A stretch of DNA of 64,000 nt from Butyrivibrio proteoclasticus P6B7. GTDB taxonomy: Bacteria > Bacillota > Clostridia > Lachnospirales > Lachnospiraceae. The position numbers and the translations under genes were made by a program. Of the stretch, positions 27,630-36,887 are shown piece after piece (the stretch's first letter is position 1; the number at the start of each line of letters is the position of its first letter). Where the stretch lies: NCBI RefSeq assembly GCF_000622085.1, contig NZ_JHWL01000006.1:108902-172901 (forward strand). Reading direction: 5' to 3'. The notes beneath the pieces are model-generated. The model did no database searches, was not told where the DNA came from, and saw nothing but the letters and a program-made list of their open reading frames with translations.

Positions 27630-28539
27630 CCTTTTCTCTAAATGCTGCAGTAATTAAAAGCGCGAAGGCGAAGCACAAAAGTATCAGCATAACTGAGATC
27701 GTACTTCCCATACCATATCTGTTTCTTAGGAACAGCATGTTCTCGAGGATAGTACTTGGAACCTCTGTCATCTGGAAAGGTCCGCCCTCTGTAATGATAC
27801 GAACAAGGTCGTAGGTCTTAAGTGAACCGGTTACTGCAAAGATTACACTTACTCGGATAATAGGCTTGATGATAGGAATTACTACATATCTATCTACCTG
27901 CCACTTAGTGGCTCCATCCAGCATTGCTGCCTCTCGAAGATCGATATCAACGCCCTTAACTCCGGCATACATAAGAAGCATGTGGTAGCCAACGTACTGC
28001 CAGATAGTAGGAACAAGGATACTTCCAAGGGCTGTCTTAGGATCAGCAACCCAGATGTGCTTAAGCTGTCCAAGATTTACTGCATCAAGGAATCTATTTA
28101 ATACGCCGTAATCAGGATTGTAAATTTTGAGCCAAAGCTGACCAATAACTACAGTTGAGATAAGCACAGGCATAAAGAAGATTGAAAGATATGCTCTGTT
28201 AAGTCTTGTCTCTGCTCGTCCAAGAAGAAGTGCCAGCAAAAGAGCTAATGGCAACTGAACAAACACTGAGAAAAAGGCCAGTATCAAAGCGTTTTTAAGC
28301 GAAGTCATGAATTTGATAGAGCCGTTGGTAAAGAGCTCCACATAGTTGTTAAAACCAATGAATGTTCCTGGAGAAAAGCCGTTCCAGTCATATAAGCTCC
28401 TGTCGATAGACACTGCAATAGGAGCGATCAGAATTCCCACAAAAAGGAGGAGACCTGGTAAAAGAAATACGAATATAGTTAATCCCCTTGCTATATCAGC
28501 TTTCTTTTTTTCCTTCTTTTTTCTTTTATCGTCGTTCAT
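27622..28539 (-). CDS. Sugar ABC transporter permease (MalF-type)
   Basis: A 305-residue CUT1 permease. A Lys-rich N-terminus is followed by six predicted membrane helices and the EAA loop DLREAAMLDGATKWQ. It pairs with the MalG-type subunit downstream and follows the solute-binding protein gene after 162 bp that hold a stem-loop. The transported sugar or oligosaccharide cannot be read from the sequence. Confidence 0.92.
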   Translation of the reverse strand: MNDDKRKKKEKKKADIARGLTIFVFLLPGLLLFVGILIAPIAVSIDRSLYDWNGFSPGTFIGFNNYVELFTNGSIKFMTSLKNALILAFFSVFVQLPLALLLALLLGRAETRLNRAYLSIFFMPVLISTVVIGQLWLKIYNPDYGVLNRFLDAVNLGQLKHIWVADPKTALGSILVPTIWQYVGYHMLLMYAGVKGVDIDLREAAMLDGATKWQVDRYVVIPIIKPIIRVSVIFAVTGSLKTYDLVRIITEGGPFQMTEVPSTILENMLFLRNRYGMGSTISVMLILLCFAFALLITAAFREKDE

Positions 28540-28637
28540 ACACTACCTTCCCAAAATCTTTTTTTGTTTTTTGTAAAAAGAACTGTCTTAGATAGCTCTT
28601 TTTACATCAAAAATCTCAAAAACTTCATAAGAAACCT

Positions 28638-28664
28638 CCCTGCTCTTCCCGAAGGAAGAACAGG
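28638..28664 (-). other. Stem-loop between binding-protein and permease genes
   Basis: CCTGctCTTCC-CGAA-GGAAGaaCAGG hairpin in the gap after the binding-protein stop. Such structures commonly stabilise the upstream mRNA so that the binding protein exceeds the permeases. Confidence 0.6.
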
Positions 28665-28701
28665 AAGGATCAATTATTTCACTAACTTATTCAGTTACAG
28701 A

Positions 28702-30066
28702 TTACTGGATATCCTTAGCAAGACCTTCGATAAACTGCTTACCATCGAGCTGGCATCCATAAACCTGATCTACATATGAAAGATATGTGTTAGCTGAATC
28801 TGCGCTCATAGCTGTGTCGCCGAAAAGAACGAACTTGTCAGCCTTTGAAACGATCTCAGATACAGTCTGTGTAAGCTCGTTAACTGAGCTTGTGTCGCCG
28901 TATGGTGTCCATGCTGGAAGTCCGCATCCATCAAGGTATCCATAGTGGCAGATGAGCTTACCAAGCTCGAATGCATAGTCAGCTGCTCTCTCTGCGTTAG
29001 GTGAAGAAGCTGCTACTGCAAGTGTGTCTGATGGTCCACCGATGAGCTGTCCAAGGCTAGCCTGATCAGCGTTGATAACTGGGAACTCACCAACTTTTAC
29101 CTTAGGGAAGAACTCTTCGTTAGCTGCGAAATCTGCACAGTTCCATGTTCCGTTCATGTAGAATGCATACTTGCCAGCCATGAAGTTGTTCTTAACTTCG
29201 TCGTTTGTAAGGCCTGCGCCTGATGGATCGAAGTATCCGTTTGTTACAAGGCTCTGGAATGTATCAACAGCGTCAGCAACGCCCTGATTATCCCATGTTG
29301 CTCTTCCAAGGAAGATATCGTTAAGTGCATCTGCGCCTACGCTCTTCTCGATAACTGACTCAAGGTACTCTGTTACGCACCATGTCTCCTTACCAGCGCA
29401 GCCGAAAGGAATGATTCCTTTTGCCTTAAGGGCATCGCAGCACTCGATGAACTCATCGTATGTTCCAGGAATCTCTGTGTAACCAGCCTCTGCAAGAAGG
29501 TCCATGTTAGCGAAGAGACCAACAATGTTCATTGTTGTAGGAACACCGTAGTGCTTTCCATCGTATGTTGTGTTTCCAAGCATGCTCTCTGGAAGCTCAT
29601 CCTTGTAGTTCTGGTAAGCATCATCAAGGCAATAAACCTTATCAGCAGCTACGAAATCGCCAAGGAATGCACATGACCATGTAAAGAAGATATCAGGCAT
29701 CTCATTAGCTGAAACTGCAGCTTTGATCTTAGTCTTGTAAGACTGGTTCTCGAATGCTTCCCATGTGAATGTTACTTCAGGATGTGCAGCCTGCATGTCT
29801 GCGATAGCTGCCTCGTAAGCGTGACGGTTAGAGTCACTCTCAGTTGCGATACACCACATGTTCAATGAAATAGGTTCGTCAGATGATGTCTCTGCTACTG
29901 TAGCATCAGATGCAGCAGGCTGTTCAGCGGCTGGAGCCTCTGTAGCAGCGTCTGTTGCAGGAGTTGCAGTATCTGCTGGAGCAGTCTGCTGTCCACAAGC
30001 AGCAAGAGAAAGTGTCATAACACCCGCCATAACAATTGAAGCCAAACGTTTAATCTTCATTTTCAC
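28702..30066 (-). CDS. Extracellular sugar-binding lipoprotein (ABC importer)
   Basis: A 454-residue CUT1 solute-binding protein. The signal peptide ends in a lipobox (SLAACG), with Cys about residue 24, followed by an Ala/Thr/Pro-rich linker (about 27-60) before the binding domain. Tyr/Trp-rich ligand regions are present. It heads the binding protein-permease-permease-kinase-regulator-aroQ series. The start has AGGAG upstream. The substrate is unknown; carbohydrate is inferred from the family. Confidence 0.92.
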   Translation of the reverse strand: MKMKIKRLASIVMAGVMTLSLAACGQQTAPADTATPATDAATEAPAAEQPAASDATVAETSSDEPISLNMWCIATESDSNRHAYEAAIADMQAAHPEVTFTWEAFENQSYKTKIKAAVSANEMPDIFFTWSCAFLGDFVAADKVYCLDDAYQNYKDELPESMLGNTTYDGKHYGVPTTMNIVGLFANMDLLAEAGYTEIPGTYDEFIECCDALKAKGIIPFGCAGKETWCVTEYLESVIEKSVGADALNDIFLGRATWDNQGVADAVDTFQSLVTNGYFDPSGAGLTNDEVKNNFMAGKYAFYMNGTWNCADFAANEEFFPKVKVGEFPVINADQASLGQLIGGPSDTLAVAASSPNAERAADYAFELGKLICHYGYLDGCGLPAWTPYGDTSSVNELTQTVSEIVSKADKFVLFGDTAMSADSANTYLSYVDQVYGCQLDGKQFIEGLAKDIQ

Positions 30067-30164
30067 ACCTCTCCTTATTAAATTGAAAAAAGTTGTGGCA
30101 GTTTTACCTGCCGGTTTATCAAAAGCGCTAGCAGCTTTAGATTCGTAATTAAGTGGCCGGAGTA

Positions 30165-30752
30165 TTAGTTGTTACCGGCTGTCTTGGAAGAAGAATCAAC
30201 TAATGTATCATCAACGTCCTTAGTCTCAACAACAGGCCATGGATAGTCGATAACCAGCTTGTTGTCGGCAATAGTATAGTAAAGAGTAGCATCTTCGAAG
30301 CGGTCCACATACTTAAGATAGATAGCCTGCTTCTCAGTATCCACAAAATAGTAACCATAGAAAATTCCGTCCTCTGAGAACTTACCATCCTCAGTAAAGA
30401 CATACTCCCAACCGTTTTCCTGTTTCCAGTCGCCTACGATACCATCTGGAGTTCCTTCTCCTGTATAGACGTAAGTGGATTTCTCATAAAGGATCTTGTC
30501 AGTACCATCGTCTGTATAGCGGAGCTTAACTGTAAGTCCGTCTTTAGTCTTTAAATATATAAAGGAGTCATCCTTGGTGTAGGAAAACTTCGCTCCCTTA
30601 TATACACAAGTGCCATCGTCGTAAAAGGAAAGAATCTCCTCAGTAGGTTCGTGGACGTATGCAAGACTCTCGGTTTTCTTAGCACATCCTGAAAGCATTA
30701 ACGAAAAAACACATATTACAAACACATATAGGGGGGTTGTTATTTTTTTCAT
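30165..30752 (-). CDS. Lipoprotein of unknown function
   Basis: About 195 residues with a lipoprotein signal (SLMLSGCAKK). The mature part is beta-rich, with repeated DGTCVYKGAKF and EDGKFSEDGIF elements spaced along the chain, suggesting two related lipocalin-like halves. Similar small extracytoplasmic domains are common in Lachnospiraceae without assigned roles. I start at MKKITTP, preceded by GGAAGGAA; the longer frame adds seven residues. It is encoded alone upstream of the sugar-binding protein, about 100 bp away. Confidence 0.7.
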   Translation of the reverse strand: MKKITTPLYVFVICVFSLMLSGCAKKTESLAYVHEPTEEILSFYDDGTCVYKGAKFSYTKDDSFIYLKTKDGLTVKLRYTDDGTDKILYEKSTYVYTGEGTPDGIVGDWKQENGWEYVFTEDGKFSEDGIFYGYYFVDTEKQAIYLKYVDRFEDATLYYTIADNKLVIDYPWPVVETKDVDDTLVDSSSKTAGNN

Positions 30753-30880
30753 ACTCGATTCCTTCCTTTTCACAATATCAATATAACGTACATATTATTT
30801 GTATTGAATAGAAATCTTTTACTTCTATAAGCACTTTTTTTACTTTTTGTACATAAAAATTTTATATATGGCAAAAAAAT

Positions 30881-30916
30881 TGTGCACTATTTTAGGCTGC
30901 CCTAAAATAATGCACA
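30881..30916 (-). terminator. Intrinsic terminator of the MATE transporter gene
   Basis: TGTGCA(c/t)TATTTTAGG...CCTAAAATAaTGCACA stem of about 15 bp, followed on the minus strand by ATTTTTTTGCC. Confidence 0.9.
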
Positions 30917-30932
30917 TAAACATAAAAAATAT

Positions 30933-32306
30933 TCACAAAGCAAATTTCTGTTGATATTGCTCTCTAGTTATTTTTTCCTTCAAAGCAATCTGAACATAGT
31001 AGGTAATCATCAACATCACAAAGGCTCCGATCCAGGCTGCCACTTCAGACATGGCAATCCCTCTAAAACTTGCTCTACCCAGAGTAAAGCCCACAGACAA
31101 TCTCATGATAACCTCCAGTGCTCCGGATAGCATTGGAACAAAGGTGTTGCCAAGACCCTGAACAGAATTGCGATATACAAAGAGCCAGCCCAGTGCCAGG
31201 AAGCATGCTCCAAGAACCGGCATAAAATCTGCACAATAGCCAATGGTCTCTGCATCTGACAAGAAAACCATTGCCAGCTTGTCAGGAATAAATATCATGG
31301 CAAGAACTAGTGGGATATTGATGACAGTGGATATCATAAGGCCCTGTCTTACACCCTTCCTGATCCTGTCGTACTCGCCAGCTCCCATGTTCTGGCCAAC
31401 AAAGGTCATCATTGAAAGACCTACCGACATTCCAAACTGTTCAAAGAGCCCTGAAAACTTCATGCAGGCTGAATAGGCTGCCACATACGAGCTTCCCATA
31501 AGGTTAACGAAATACTGAAGGATCATGGCTCCAGCAGCAGTAACAGAATTCATAAGGGCTACAGGAAGACCAATAGCTATCAGTTCCCATTTAAGCTTGC
31601 CGTCTTCAATCTTTTCTTCATCGTTGTCTTTGCCTAATATAGATAGCTTTTTTATCTTATAGAAACAGATGCACAGTGACACAGCCTGAGAAATCACAGT
31701 GGCGATGGCCGCTCCTGCCACTCCCACCTTAAGGCCCATGATCAGCGTAAAATCAAGAACGATATTAGTAAGAGATGATATGATCATGGCTATCAGCGGA
31801 GTCTTGGAATCGCCCAGGGACTGGAGAATCGTGATCTCCAGATTGTTAGCCACAGTGATCATGATGCCCCAGAGGATTACTATGAAGTAGCTGTAAGCAT
31901 CATGGTATATGTCATCTGGCGTACTCATAAACGTCAGCATCCAGTTAAGGGACAGCACGCAGATTGCTGTAAATATGGCTCCTGTGAATAGGCTGAGCTT
32001 CTTGGCATTGTTGATATAGGCTTTTAAAAGAGCTATATCTCCCTTACCAAAGCTCTGGGAAAACTTAATCCCAAAGCCCCTTGTCATTCCAATCACAAAG
32101 CCAAATATCAGGAAGTTCAGAGTTCCTGTGGCGCCAACTGCGGCCAGTGCCTTGTCTGAGATTCCCTTACCAACTATGATACTATCCACAAGACTATAGA
32201 CCTGCTGGAAAAGATTCCCCCATAAAAGAGGAATAAAAAACAGTATAATCTGCTTTAGGCTGTTTCCAGAAGTCATGTTCTGTACATTTTGTTTTGCTTC
32301 TTTCAT
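30933..32306 (-). CDS. MATE family efflux transporter
   Basis: About 457 residues with twelve predicted membrane helices in two homologous halves, typical of MATE (DinF/NorM-like) cation-coupled drug exporters. Signatures include LFQQVYSLVDSIIVGKGIS in the first half and the matching MNSVTAAGAMILQYFVN in the second. I start at MKEAKQN because the longer frame's first 17 residues are unlike the family. It is monocistronic with a strong terminator. The substrate is unknown. Confidence 0.9.
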   Translation of the reverse strand: MKEAKQNVQNMTSGNSLKQIILFFIPLLWGNLFQQVYSLVDSIIVGKGISDKALAAVGATGTLNFLIFGFVIGMTRGFGIKFSQSFGKGDIALLKAYINNAKKLSLFTGAIFTAICVLSLNWMLTFMSTPDDIYHDAYSYFIVILWGIMITVANNLEITILQSLGDSKTPLIAMIISSLTNIVLDFTLIMGLKVGVAGAAIATVISQAVSLCICFYKIKKLSILGKDNDEEKIEDGKLKWELIAIGLPVALMNSVTAAGAMILQYFVNLMGSSYVAAYSACMKFSGLFEQFGMSVGLSMMTFVGQNMGAGEYDRIRKGVRQGLMISTVINIPLVLAMIFIPDKLAMVFLSDAETIGYCADFMPVLGACFLALGWLFVYRNSVQGLGNTFVPMLSGALEVIMRLSVGFTLGRASFRGIAMSEVAAWIGAFVMLMITYYVQIALKEKITREQYQQKFAL

Positions 32307-32467
32307 GGTACCTTTGTAACCTGCTTCTTTCCTTACAAATACTACAGTTATAATCATTTTCGCGCACAGTTTTTCTCTGTCTGCTTAATCAATTTTATAA
32401 CTGCATTTCCCATAAAAGAATCTGATTTCTGCTATCTTTTGCCCAAATTTTGTGGTGTTAGGAAGAC

Positions 32468-33137
32468 AGTTCTAAGCCCCCATCCCCTTCAACTACTTTT
32501 GTGCACCGGGGCAGCCCCCACAGGTTCCATTTTGCGGCGTAAGAGAGTGCTGATAATTTAAGAGCTTTTCAAAAGCGGTTCGTAATCCTGTCTGCGAATT
32601 AACCTGTCTGAGGCAAGGCTCCAAGATTCTTCGGCAGGTGATTTTGATCTGGCTCATTACAAAAAAGGTGCACATTTTCTCAGATGCTTCCGCAGGCTTT
32701 CTTTCAATGCGCATGCTGCACGATAACTACTTGCAGGGCGGATTATATTACATGGCAATTGGAGCCTTGCTCCATAGGCAAAATAAAAAACGAGCATTTC
32801 CAAACTCCTTGAGCTTGGAAATCTCGTTTCTTATTTGCCGTAACCAGCGCTTTGCGCTGTTGCCATGTAATATAATCTTTTCGCCCTGCTTCAGACAATC
32901 GTTCGCATGCGCGGGAAAGCCTGCCATGGAAGCATTAGAAAATGGCACTTTTGTTGCCCATACTCGCCAGCATCAAAACACCCTGCCGAAAATCTTGGAA
33001 CCAGCCGAGTTTTAATTCGCAGGATGAAAGAACTGCCTTTTGAAAAGCCTTAAATTACAGTGCTCGAACCACCGCAAAATGGAACCTGTGGGGGCTGCCC
33101 CGGTGATGGAAATACTGATGGGATGGGGCTGAGAACT
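32468..33137. repeat. Roughly 670-bp imperfect palindrome (non-coding, highly structured)
   Basis: Nearly the whole gene-free gap folds back on itself. Outer arms AGTTCTaAGCCCC / GGGGCTgAGAACT. A perfect 32-bp match pairs 32506-32537 with 33072-33103. Further pairings follow inward (CTTTTCAAAAG, TGCGAATTAA, CCAAGATT, CGGCAGG, GCAGGCTTTC, GCGCATGC, ATTATATTACATGGCAA), ending in a central hairpin at 32779-32839. Two side hairpins branch near the middle (GGAGCcttGCTCC and CAGCGCtttGCGCTG). Short open frames on both strands are by-products of the symmetry. Function unknown. Confidence 0.85.
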
Positions 33138-33174
33138 GGGCGCCTTAGAATTCCTAAGTGAGGCGTAAGATGCC

Positions 33175-33624
33175 TTAATCTGCAACCTGGACGATGCCGC
33201 CGTCCTTGATGGTGATGGTCATGCCGGACTTTACGTAGGAGAGGAACTCTTCACCAAGGCTGTCGATGGTTGGCATCTTGGCATCGGTCCAGATATCTGC
33301 TAAAAGAACTCCTGCTGCCCCGATAGAATCTATAGGGTTTGCAAAGAGCATGCAGGCTGGCTGTCTTCCATAGTCTGCTGCAGTAAACAGGATCATTCCA
33401 CCTGTGGTTGAGCCAATGGTCTGGGGTATGCAAAGAGCTACGCCGGCCATGGGCTTTTTGTACAGGTCTTCGTTGTTCTGATCAGAGCAGGTGGCTTTTT
33501 TATCTCCTGTAAGAAAGCTGGTCTGATAGCTGGCCAGAGTGTTGAAGCCCTTATGTGAAACCAGGGCTGTAGCACTGCACTGTCCTGGGATTACTACTCT
33601 TCCTTTAAACTCTTTCATGTTCAA
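33175..33624 (-). CDS. Aconitase X small (swivel, DUF126) subunit
   Basis: A 149-residue DUF126 protein, the swivelling domain of aconitase X. The family pattern GRVVIPGQCSATALVSHKGFN at the start and GSTTGGMILF in the middle is clear. It overlaps the large-subunit gene by four bases (ATGA), as expected for the two-gene bacterial form. Known AcnX enzymes dehydrate cis-3-hydroxy-L-proline or mevalonate 5-phosphate; which substrate applies here is not evident, since no proline-racemase or isoprenoid gene is adjacent. Confidence 0.88.
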   Translation of the reverse strand: MNMKEFKGRVVIPGQCSATALVSHKGFNTLASYQTSFLTGDKKATCSDQNNEDLYKKPMAGVALCIPQTIGSTTGGMILFTAADYGRQPACMLFANPIDSIGAAGVLLADIWTDAKMPTIDSLGEEFLSYVKSGMTITIKDGGIVQVAD

Positions 33625-34898
33625 ATCCTCCCCTTTCCTGTGATCATATCCAGTATCTGCTCATCGCGGTAGAACCTGCAGGATGTGTAGGTCCTAAGCT
33701 TGTTGGAATTGGTGATGATAGGAACTGAGTGAACAAGCGGATTATCGCAGTACATAAGTGGGCAGATGTAGCTAAGAGTAAGATGAATCTCTTCTGCCAT
33801 GCGCTCTTCCTTGCTGCCCTTTATGGCTTCCAGGACACCTGGAGCTGCTGTAAGAACTGTAGGGATTGTGGTGGTGTTTCTGCCATTTTCCTTGGTCTTT
33901 TCGTAGATGTCGTGAATCCAGCCCTTAAGCTCGTTGGTTGATAAGTGAGGGCATCCTATAAAGCACATCTTGGGCTTTGCGTCCTTATTCTTCCAGATGA
34001 TCGGATAGCTGTCGATAACTCTCTGGATCTCCTCGTCGTCGATGACATAGGTCTTGGCATCCGGGGCTATGAGCTTATCGCCCAGCTCTGCTGCCTCTGG
34101 TGTAAGACCATCAATGTGATAAAGACCTACTGCGCCGTTGGAAGCAGATGCAGCGCCGAAGTTCTTTAGATAATCGCATACTGAAGGAGTTAGCTCTTTT
34201 CCCAGGAAATCGGAAAGACCGTAGACGTAAGGTACATCCTCCATGACCTTCATGCCGATGGCTGAGCCAAGGACCTGGGCTGGTGGGAGCTTTTTGGTCT
34301 TAACTTCTATTCTCCAGGTAGCTTTTCTTCCTTCATCCGTAAGAAGACCGAACTTTGGAACGCAGCCAAGAATGGAACCAAAGAGCTCGATGATACCTGA
34401 GTTACGGTTGCAGCGGGCGCCAAGAACTGAGTTGGCGTAAACTACCGCTGAAGACTCTGCCCAGCTAAGAACATCGCCCTTCTTAGGCCTGTTGCCCTGC
34501 TCGTCAAAATAGCAGGCGCAGGAGAAACCGTCCTTACTCTTAAGGCCCAGTTTGTCCAGCTGCTTTTCATATCTCTTTTGTTCGGAATACATGAATTTGT
34601 AAAAGACAAGGTCCTTGATGGGACCTGAAGGAACGTTCTTATCCAAAGGACGTGGGTCCATGGTGAACTTCTGTTTAGACACAACACCAGCTTCAATCAG
34701 CTGATCCATAAGCTTGTACACAGGGTCGATAACCTGTAGTCCAAAGCTGGTTACAAGATGGCCGTACTTACCTGTTACAGGCGCCATTTCCTCTGCGCCA
34801 AAGAGCTCGCCGTAGCGCACAAGCGTCTCCATGATCTTGGCGTAGGTTTCCCCCCTCTTGCCATCGAGGATTTCCTGCTGCTCGTTAGTTAGCTTCAT
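33621..34898 (-). CDS. Aconitase X catalytic (DUF521) subunit
   Basis: About 425 residues of the aconitase X catalytic family. Conserved pieces include GKYGHLVTSFGLQVIDPV, SCACYFDEQGNRPKKGD, the ANSVLGARCNRNSG cluster-binding region, and CFIGCPHLS near the C-terminus. Cys in these segments are likely Fe-S ligands. The start at 34898 follows AGGAGGAG; the longer frame is not needed. The gene lies 65 bp after the GIY-YIG gene at the end of a purine-uptake unit, so co-transcription is possible although the roles seem unrelated. Confidence 0.88.
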   Translation of the reverse strand: MKLTNEQQEILDGKRGETYAKIMETLVRYGELFGAEEMAPVTGKYGHLVTSFGLQVIDPVYKLMDQLIEAGVVSKQKFTMDPRPLDKNVPSGPIKDLVFYKFMYSEQKRYEKQLDKLGLKSKDGFSCACYFDEQGNRPKKGDVLSWAESSAVVYANSVLGARCNRNSGIIELFGSILGCVPKFGLLTDEGRKATWRIEVKTKKLPPAQVLGSAIGMKVMEDVPYVYGLSDFLGKELTPSVCDYLKNFGAASASNGAVGLYHIDGLTPEAAELGDKLIAPDAKTYVIDDEEIQRVIDSYPIIWKNKDAKPKMCFIGCPHLSTNELKGWIHDIYEKTKENGRNTTTIPTVLTAAPGVLEAIKGSKEERMAEEIHLTLSYICPLMYCDNPLVHSVPIITNSNKLRTYTSCRFYRDEQILDMITGKGRI

Positions 34899-34962
34899 AC
34901 CTATCTCCTCCTGTAGTGTGAAATTACCCATATATTCACACTACATTAGGATTGGTACTATT

Positions 34963-35298
34963 TCAAGATGATATATTTGTTATTGTGTTAATTTGTGAAT
35001 TGATCTGATCAGATTTCTTGATCACTGACTTTTTTGCAGATTTTATAAGCTCTTTTTTCTTAAGAGTTGGAAGATGCTTGATGTGCCACTCACGGCTCAT
35101 GGCTTCTTCCTTGGTGTCGAAGGTCTCAAAATAGACCAGCTTCACCGGAAGCCTTGGCTTGGTGTACTTGGCACCCTTCCCTGCGTTGTGGTCACTGATG
35201 CGTTTTTCCAGATCGTTGGTCCAGCCGCAGTAAAGGGTGTTGTCGGCACATTCAACTATATATGTGTAGTTAGATTTTGTGGTCTTACTTTTGTTCAT
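34963..35298 (-). CDS. GIY-YIG nuclease family protein (UPF0213/YhbQ-like)
   Basis: A 111-residue single-domain GIY-YIG protein. The two-strand motif is [15 protein letters not shown], followed by Arg in LEKRISDHN, a conserved Tyr/Lys in GAKYTKPR, and Glu in [10 protein letters not shown]. These are the catalytic residues of the superfamily. The second half of the motif is YCG rather than YIG, as in many YhbQ proteins. A Lys/Ser-rich tail follows. It overlaps the end of xpt by four bases, so it is translationally coupled. Its role in the cell is unknown. Confidence 0.85.
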   Translation of the reverse strand: MNKSKTTKSNYTYIVECADNTLYCGWTNDLEKRISDHNAGKGAKYTKPRLPVKLVYFETFDTKEEAMSREWHIKHLPTLKKKELIKSAKKSVIKKSDQINSQINTITNISS

Positions 35299-35873
35299 TG
35301 TCTAAAGGTAATCTCACCTGTTGTAGAATCCATTGCATCAACTATTGCAAGAGATTCAAGTTTGTAGCCTAAGTTTCTGATTATCTGTCCGCCTGATTGG
35401 AAGCCTTTTTCTATAGCTATACCAATGCCTGCCACAGAAGCACCTGCACTGTTTATTATAGATATAAGTCCCTGAAGTGCACATCCGTTAGCCAGGAAAT
35501 CATCAATAATAAGAACCTTGTCATTCTCATTAAGGAACTTTTTGGATACGATGACGTTGTTCTTATTCTTGTGGGTAAAAGACTCCACTTCTGCAGTATA
35601 CATCTCACCATCCAGATTAACACTCTTGGATTTTTTGGCAAATACCACAGGAACATTAAAATGTCTTGCTGCCACGCAGGCAATACCTATACCTGATGCT
35701 TCAATAGTGAGGATCTTAGTAATCTCAATGCCCTCAAATCTTTTGGCCCATTCTTCGCCCATCTTATCAAAAAGCTCAACATCTAACTGATGATTTAAGA
35801 AACTGTCCACCTTAAGGATGTTGCCTTCTTTAACAACACCATCTTTTGCAATTCTCTCTTCAAGAAAATTCAT
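35295..35873 (-). CDS. xpt: Xanthine phosphoribosyltransferase
   Basis: A 192-residue type I phosphoribosyltransferase converting xanthine plus PRPP to XMP. The PRPP-binding motif [16 protein letters not shown] and the upstream [11 protein letters not shown] are characteristic of Xpt. It follows the nupQ-like permease gene by 21 bp inside the riboswitch-controlled unit, so imported nucleoside or base is salvaged directly. Length and motifs match Firmicutes Xpt. Confidence 0.93.
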   Translation of the reverse strand: MNFLEERIAKDGVVKEGNILKVDSFLNHQLDVELFDKMGEEWAKRFEGIEITKILTIEASGIGIACVAARHFNVPVVFAKKSKSVNLDGEMYTAEVESFTHKNKNNVIVSKKFLNENDKVLIIDDFLANGCALQGLISIINSAGASVAGIGIAIEKGFQSGGQIIRNLGYKLESLAIVDAMDSTTGEITFRQ

Positions 35874-35894
35874 CTTTCTACCTTCTTTACTTAA

Positions 35895-36887
35895 TTATCT
35901 TTCTTCGCGGAAATAGTTGGTTCCAAGACTCTTTGGAGGCTGATCTTCCTTTTTGTTTCTCATACTGGTAATAACAAGAACCACAAGAGTTACGATGTAA
36001 GGAATCATCTTGTACAGCTCTTTGTATTCAGTATGTGTTCCAGAAGGCAGATACAGGTATAAAATGTACAATCCACCAAAAAGGATTGAGGACAGAATAC
36101 CAATATCAGGCTTCCAAATTGTAAAGATAACCAGCGCAATAGCAAGCCATCCTCTGTCCCCAAAGGCATCATTGGACCATACGCCACATGCATAATCCAT
36201 TACATAGTATAAACCACCAAGGCCCGCTATCATACAGCCAAGACATGTTGATACGTATTTATATTTTTTTACATTTATTCCTGCTGCATCTGCTGCTGCA
36301 GGATCTTCGCCTACAGCGCGAAGGTGAAGACCTACTCTTGTCTTTCTAAGCACATATGCACAAATTAGAGCAATGATAATAGCCACATATGCAAGAAATC
36401 CGTATGATAAAAAAACTTTGCCAAACCAGCCAGCTTTGGATGCAAAAGGCAGGCTCTTACTAAAATATGCAGAGGTGGCTGACAGTGAAATTGATGGAAC
36501 ATCAGCACCTGCAAGTTTTATAAGGGATCCTCCAAAGAAATTACCAAAACCTATACCAAACGTAGTCATGGCAAGACCAGTAACATTCTGATTGGCCCTT
36601 AAGCTAACAGTTAAGAAGCAGTATAACAGACCCATTAAAAGTGAACCAATTAGCGCACAGATAAGAGGTATAAAGATTGCAAAGAAACCGTTCAGATTTC
36701 CTGAAGGAACTGACTGTTCATAGAAAAATGAACCAATAACACCGCTTATAGCACCAACATACATGACACCTGGAATTCCCAGGTTTAAGTTTCCTGATTT
36801 TTCTGTGATTGTCTCACCTGTACTTCCAAAGAGCAGAGGAACGCCCTGCTGTACAGCTCTTGGTATAAAAGCGACCAGACTAAACAT
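35895..36887 (-). CDS. Nucleoside ABC transporter permease (NupQ/BmpC-like)
   Basis: A 330-residue BPD_transp_2-family permease with about nine membrane helices. Conserved starts and loops (VPLLFGSTGETITEKSGNLN, LRAVGEDPAAADAAGI) match the second permease of BMP-type nucleoside importers. It abuts nupP (shared base) and precedes xpt. The purine riboswitch upstream of the unit supports guanosine or related purine nucleosides as substrate. Confidence 0.92.
   Translation of the reverse strand: MFSLVAFIPRAVQQGVPLLFGSTGETITEKSGNLNLGIPGVMYVGAISGVIGSFFYEQSVPSGNLNGFFAIFIPLICALIGSLLMGLLYCFLTVSLRANQNVTGLAMTTFGIGFGNFFGGSLIKLAGADVPSISLSATSAYFSKSLPFASKAGWFGKVFLSYGFLAYVAIIIALICAYVLRKTRVGLHLRAVGEDPAAADAAGINVKKYKYVSTCLGCMIAGLGGLYYVMDYACGVWSNDAFGDRGWLAIALVIFTIWKPDIGILSSILFGGLYILYLYLPSGTHTEYKELYKMIPYIVTLVVLVITSMRNKKEDQPPKSLGTNYFREER

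Noticed and set aside
32289..33015. Open frames of 66-125 codons on both strands around 32.3-33.0 kb
   Set aside because: They follow the symmetry of the 670-bp palindrome, have no ribosome sites and no recognisable domains.
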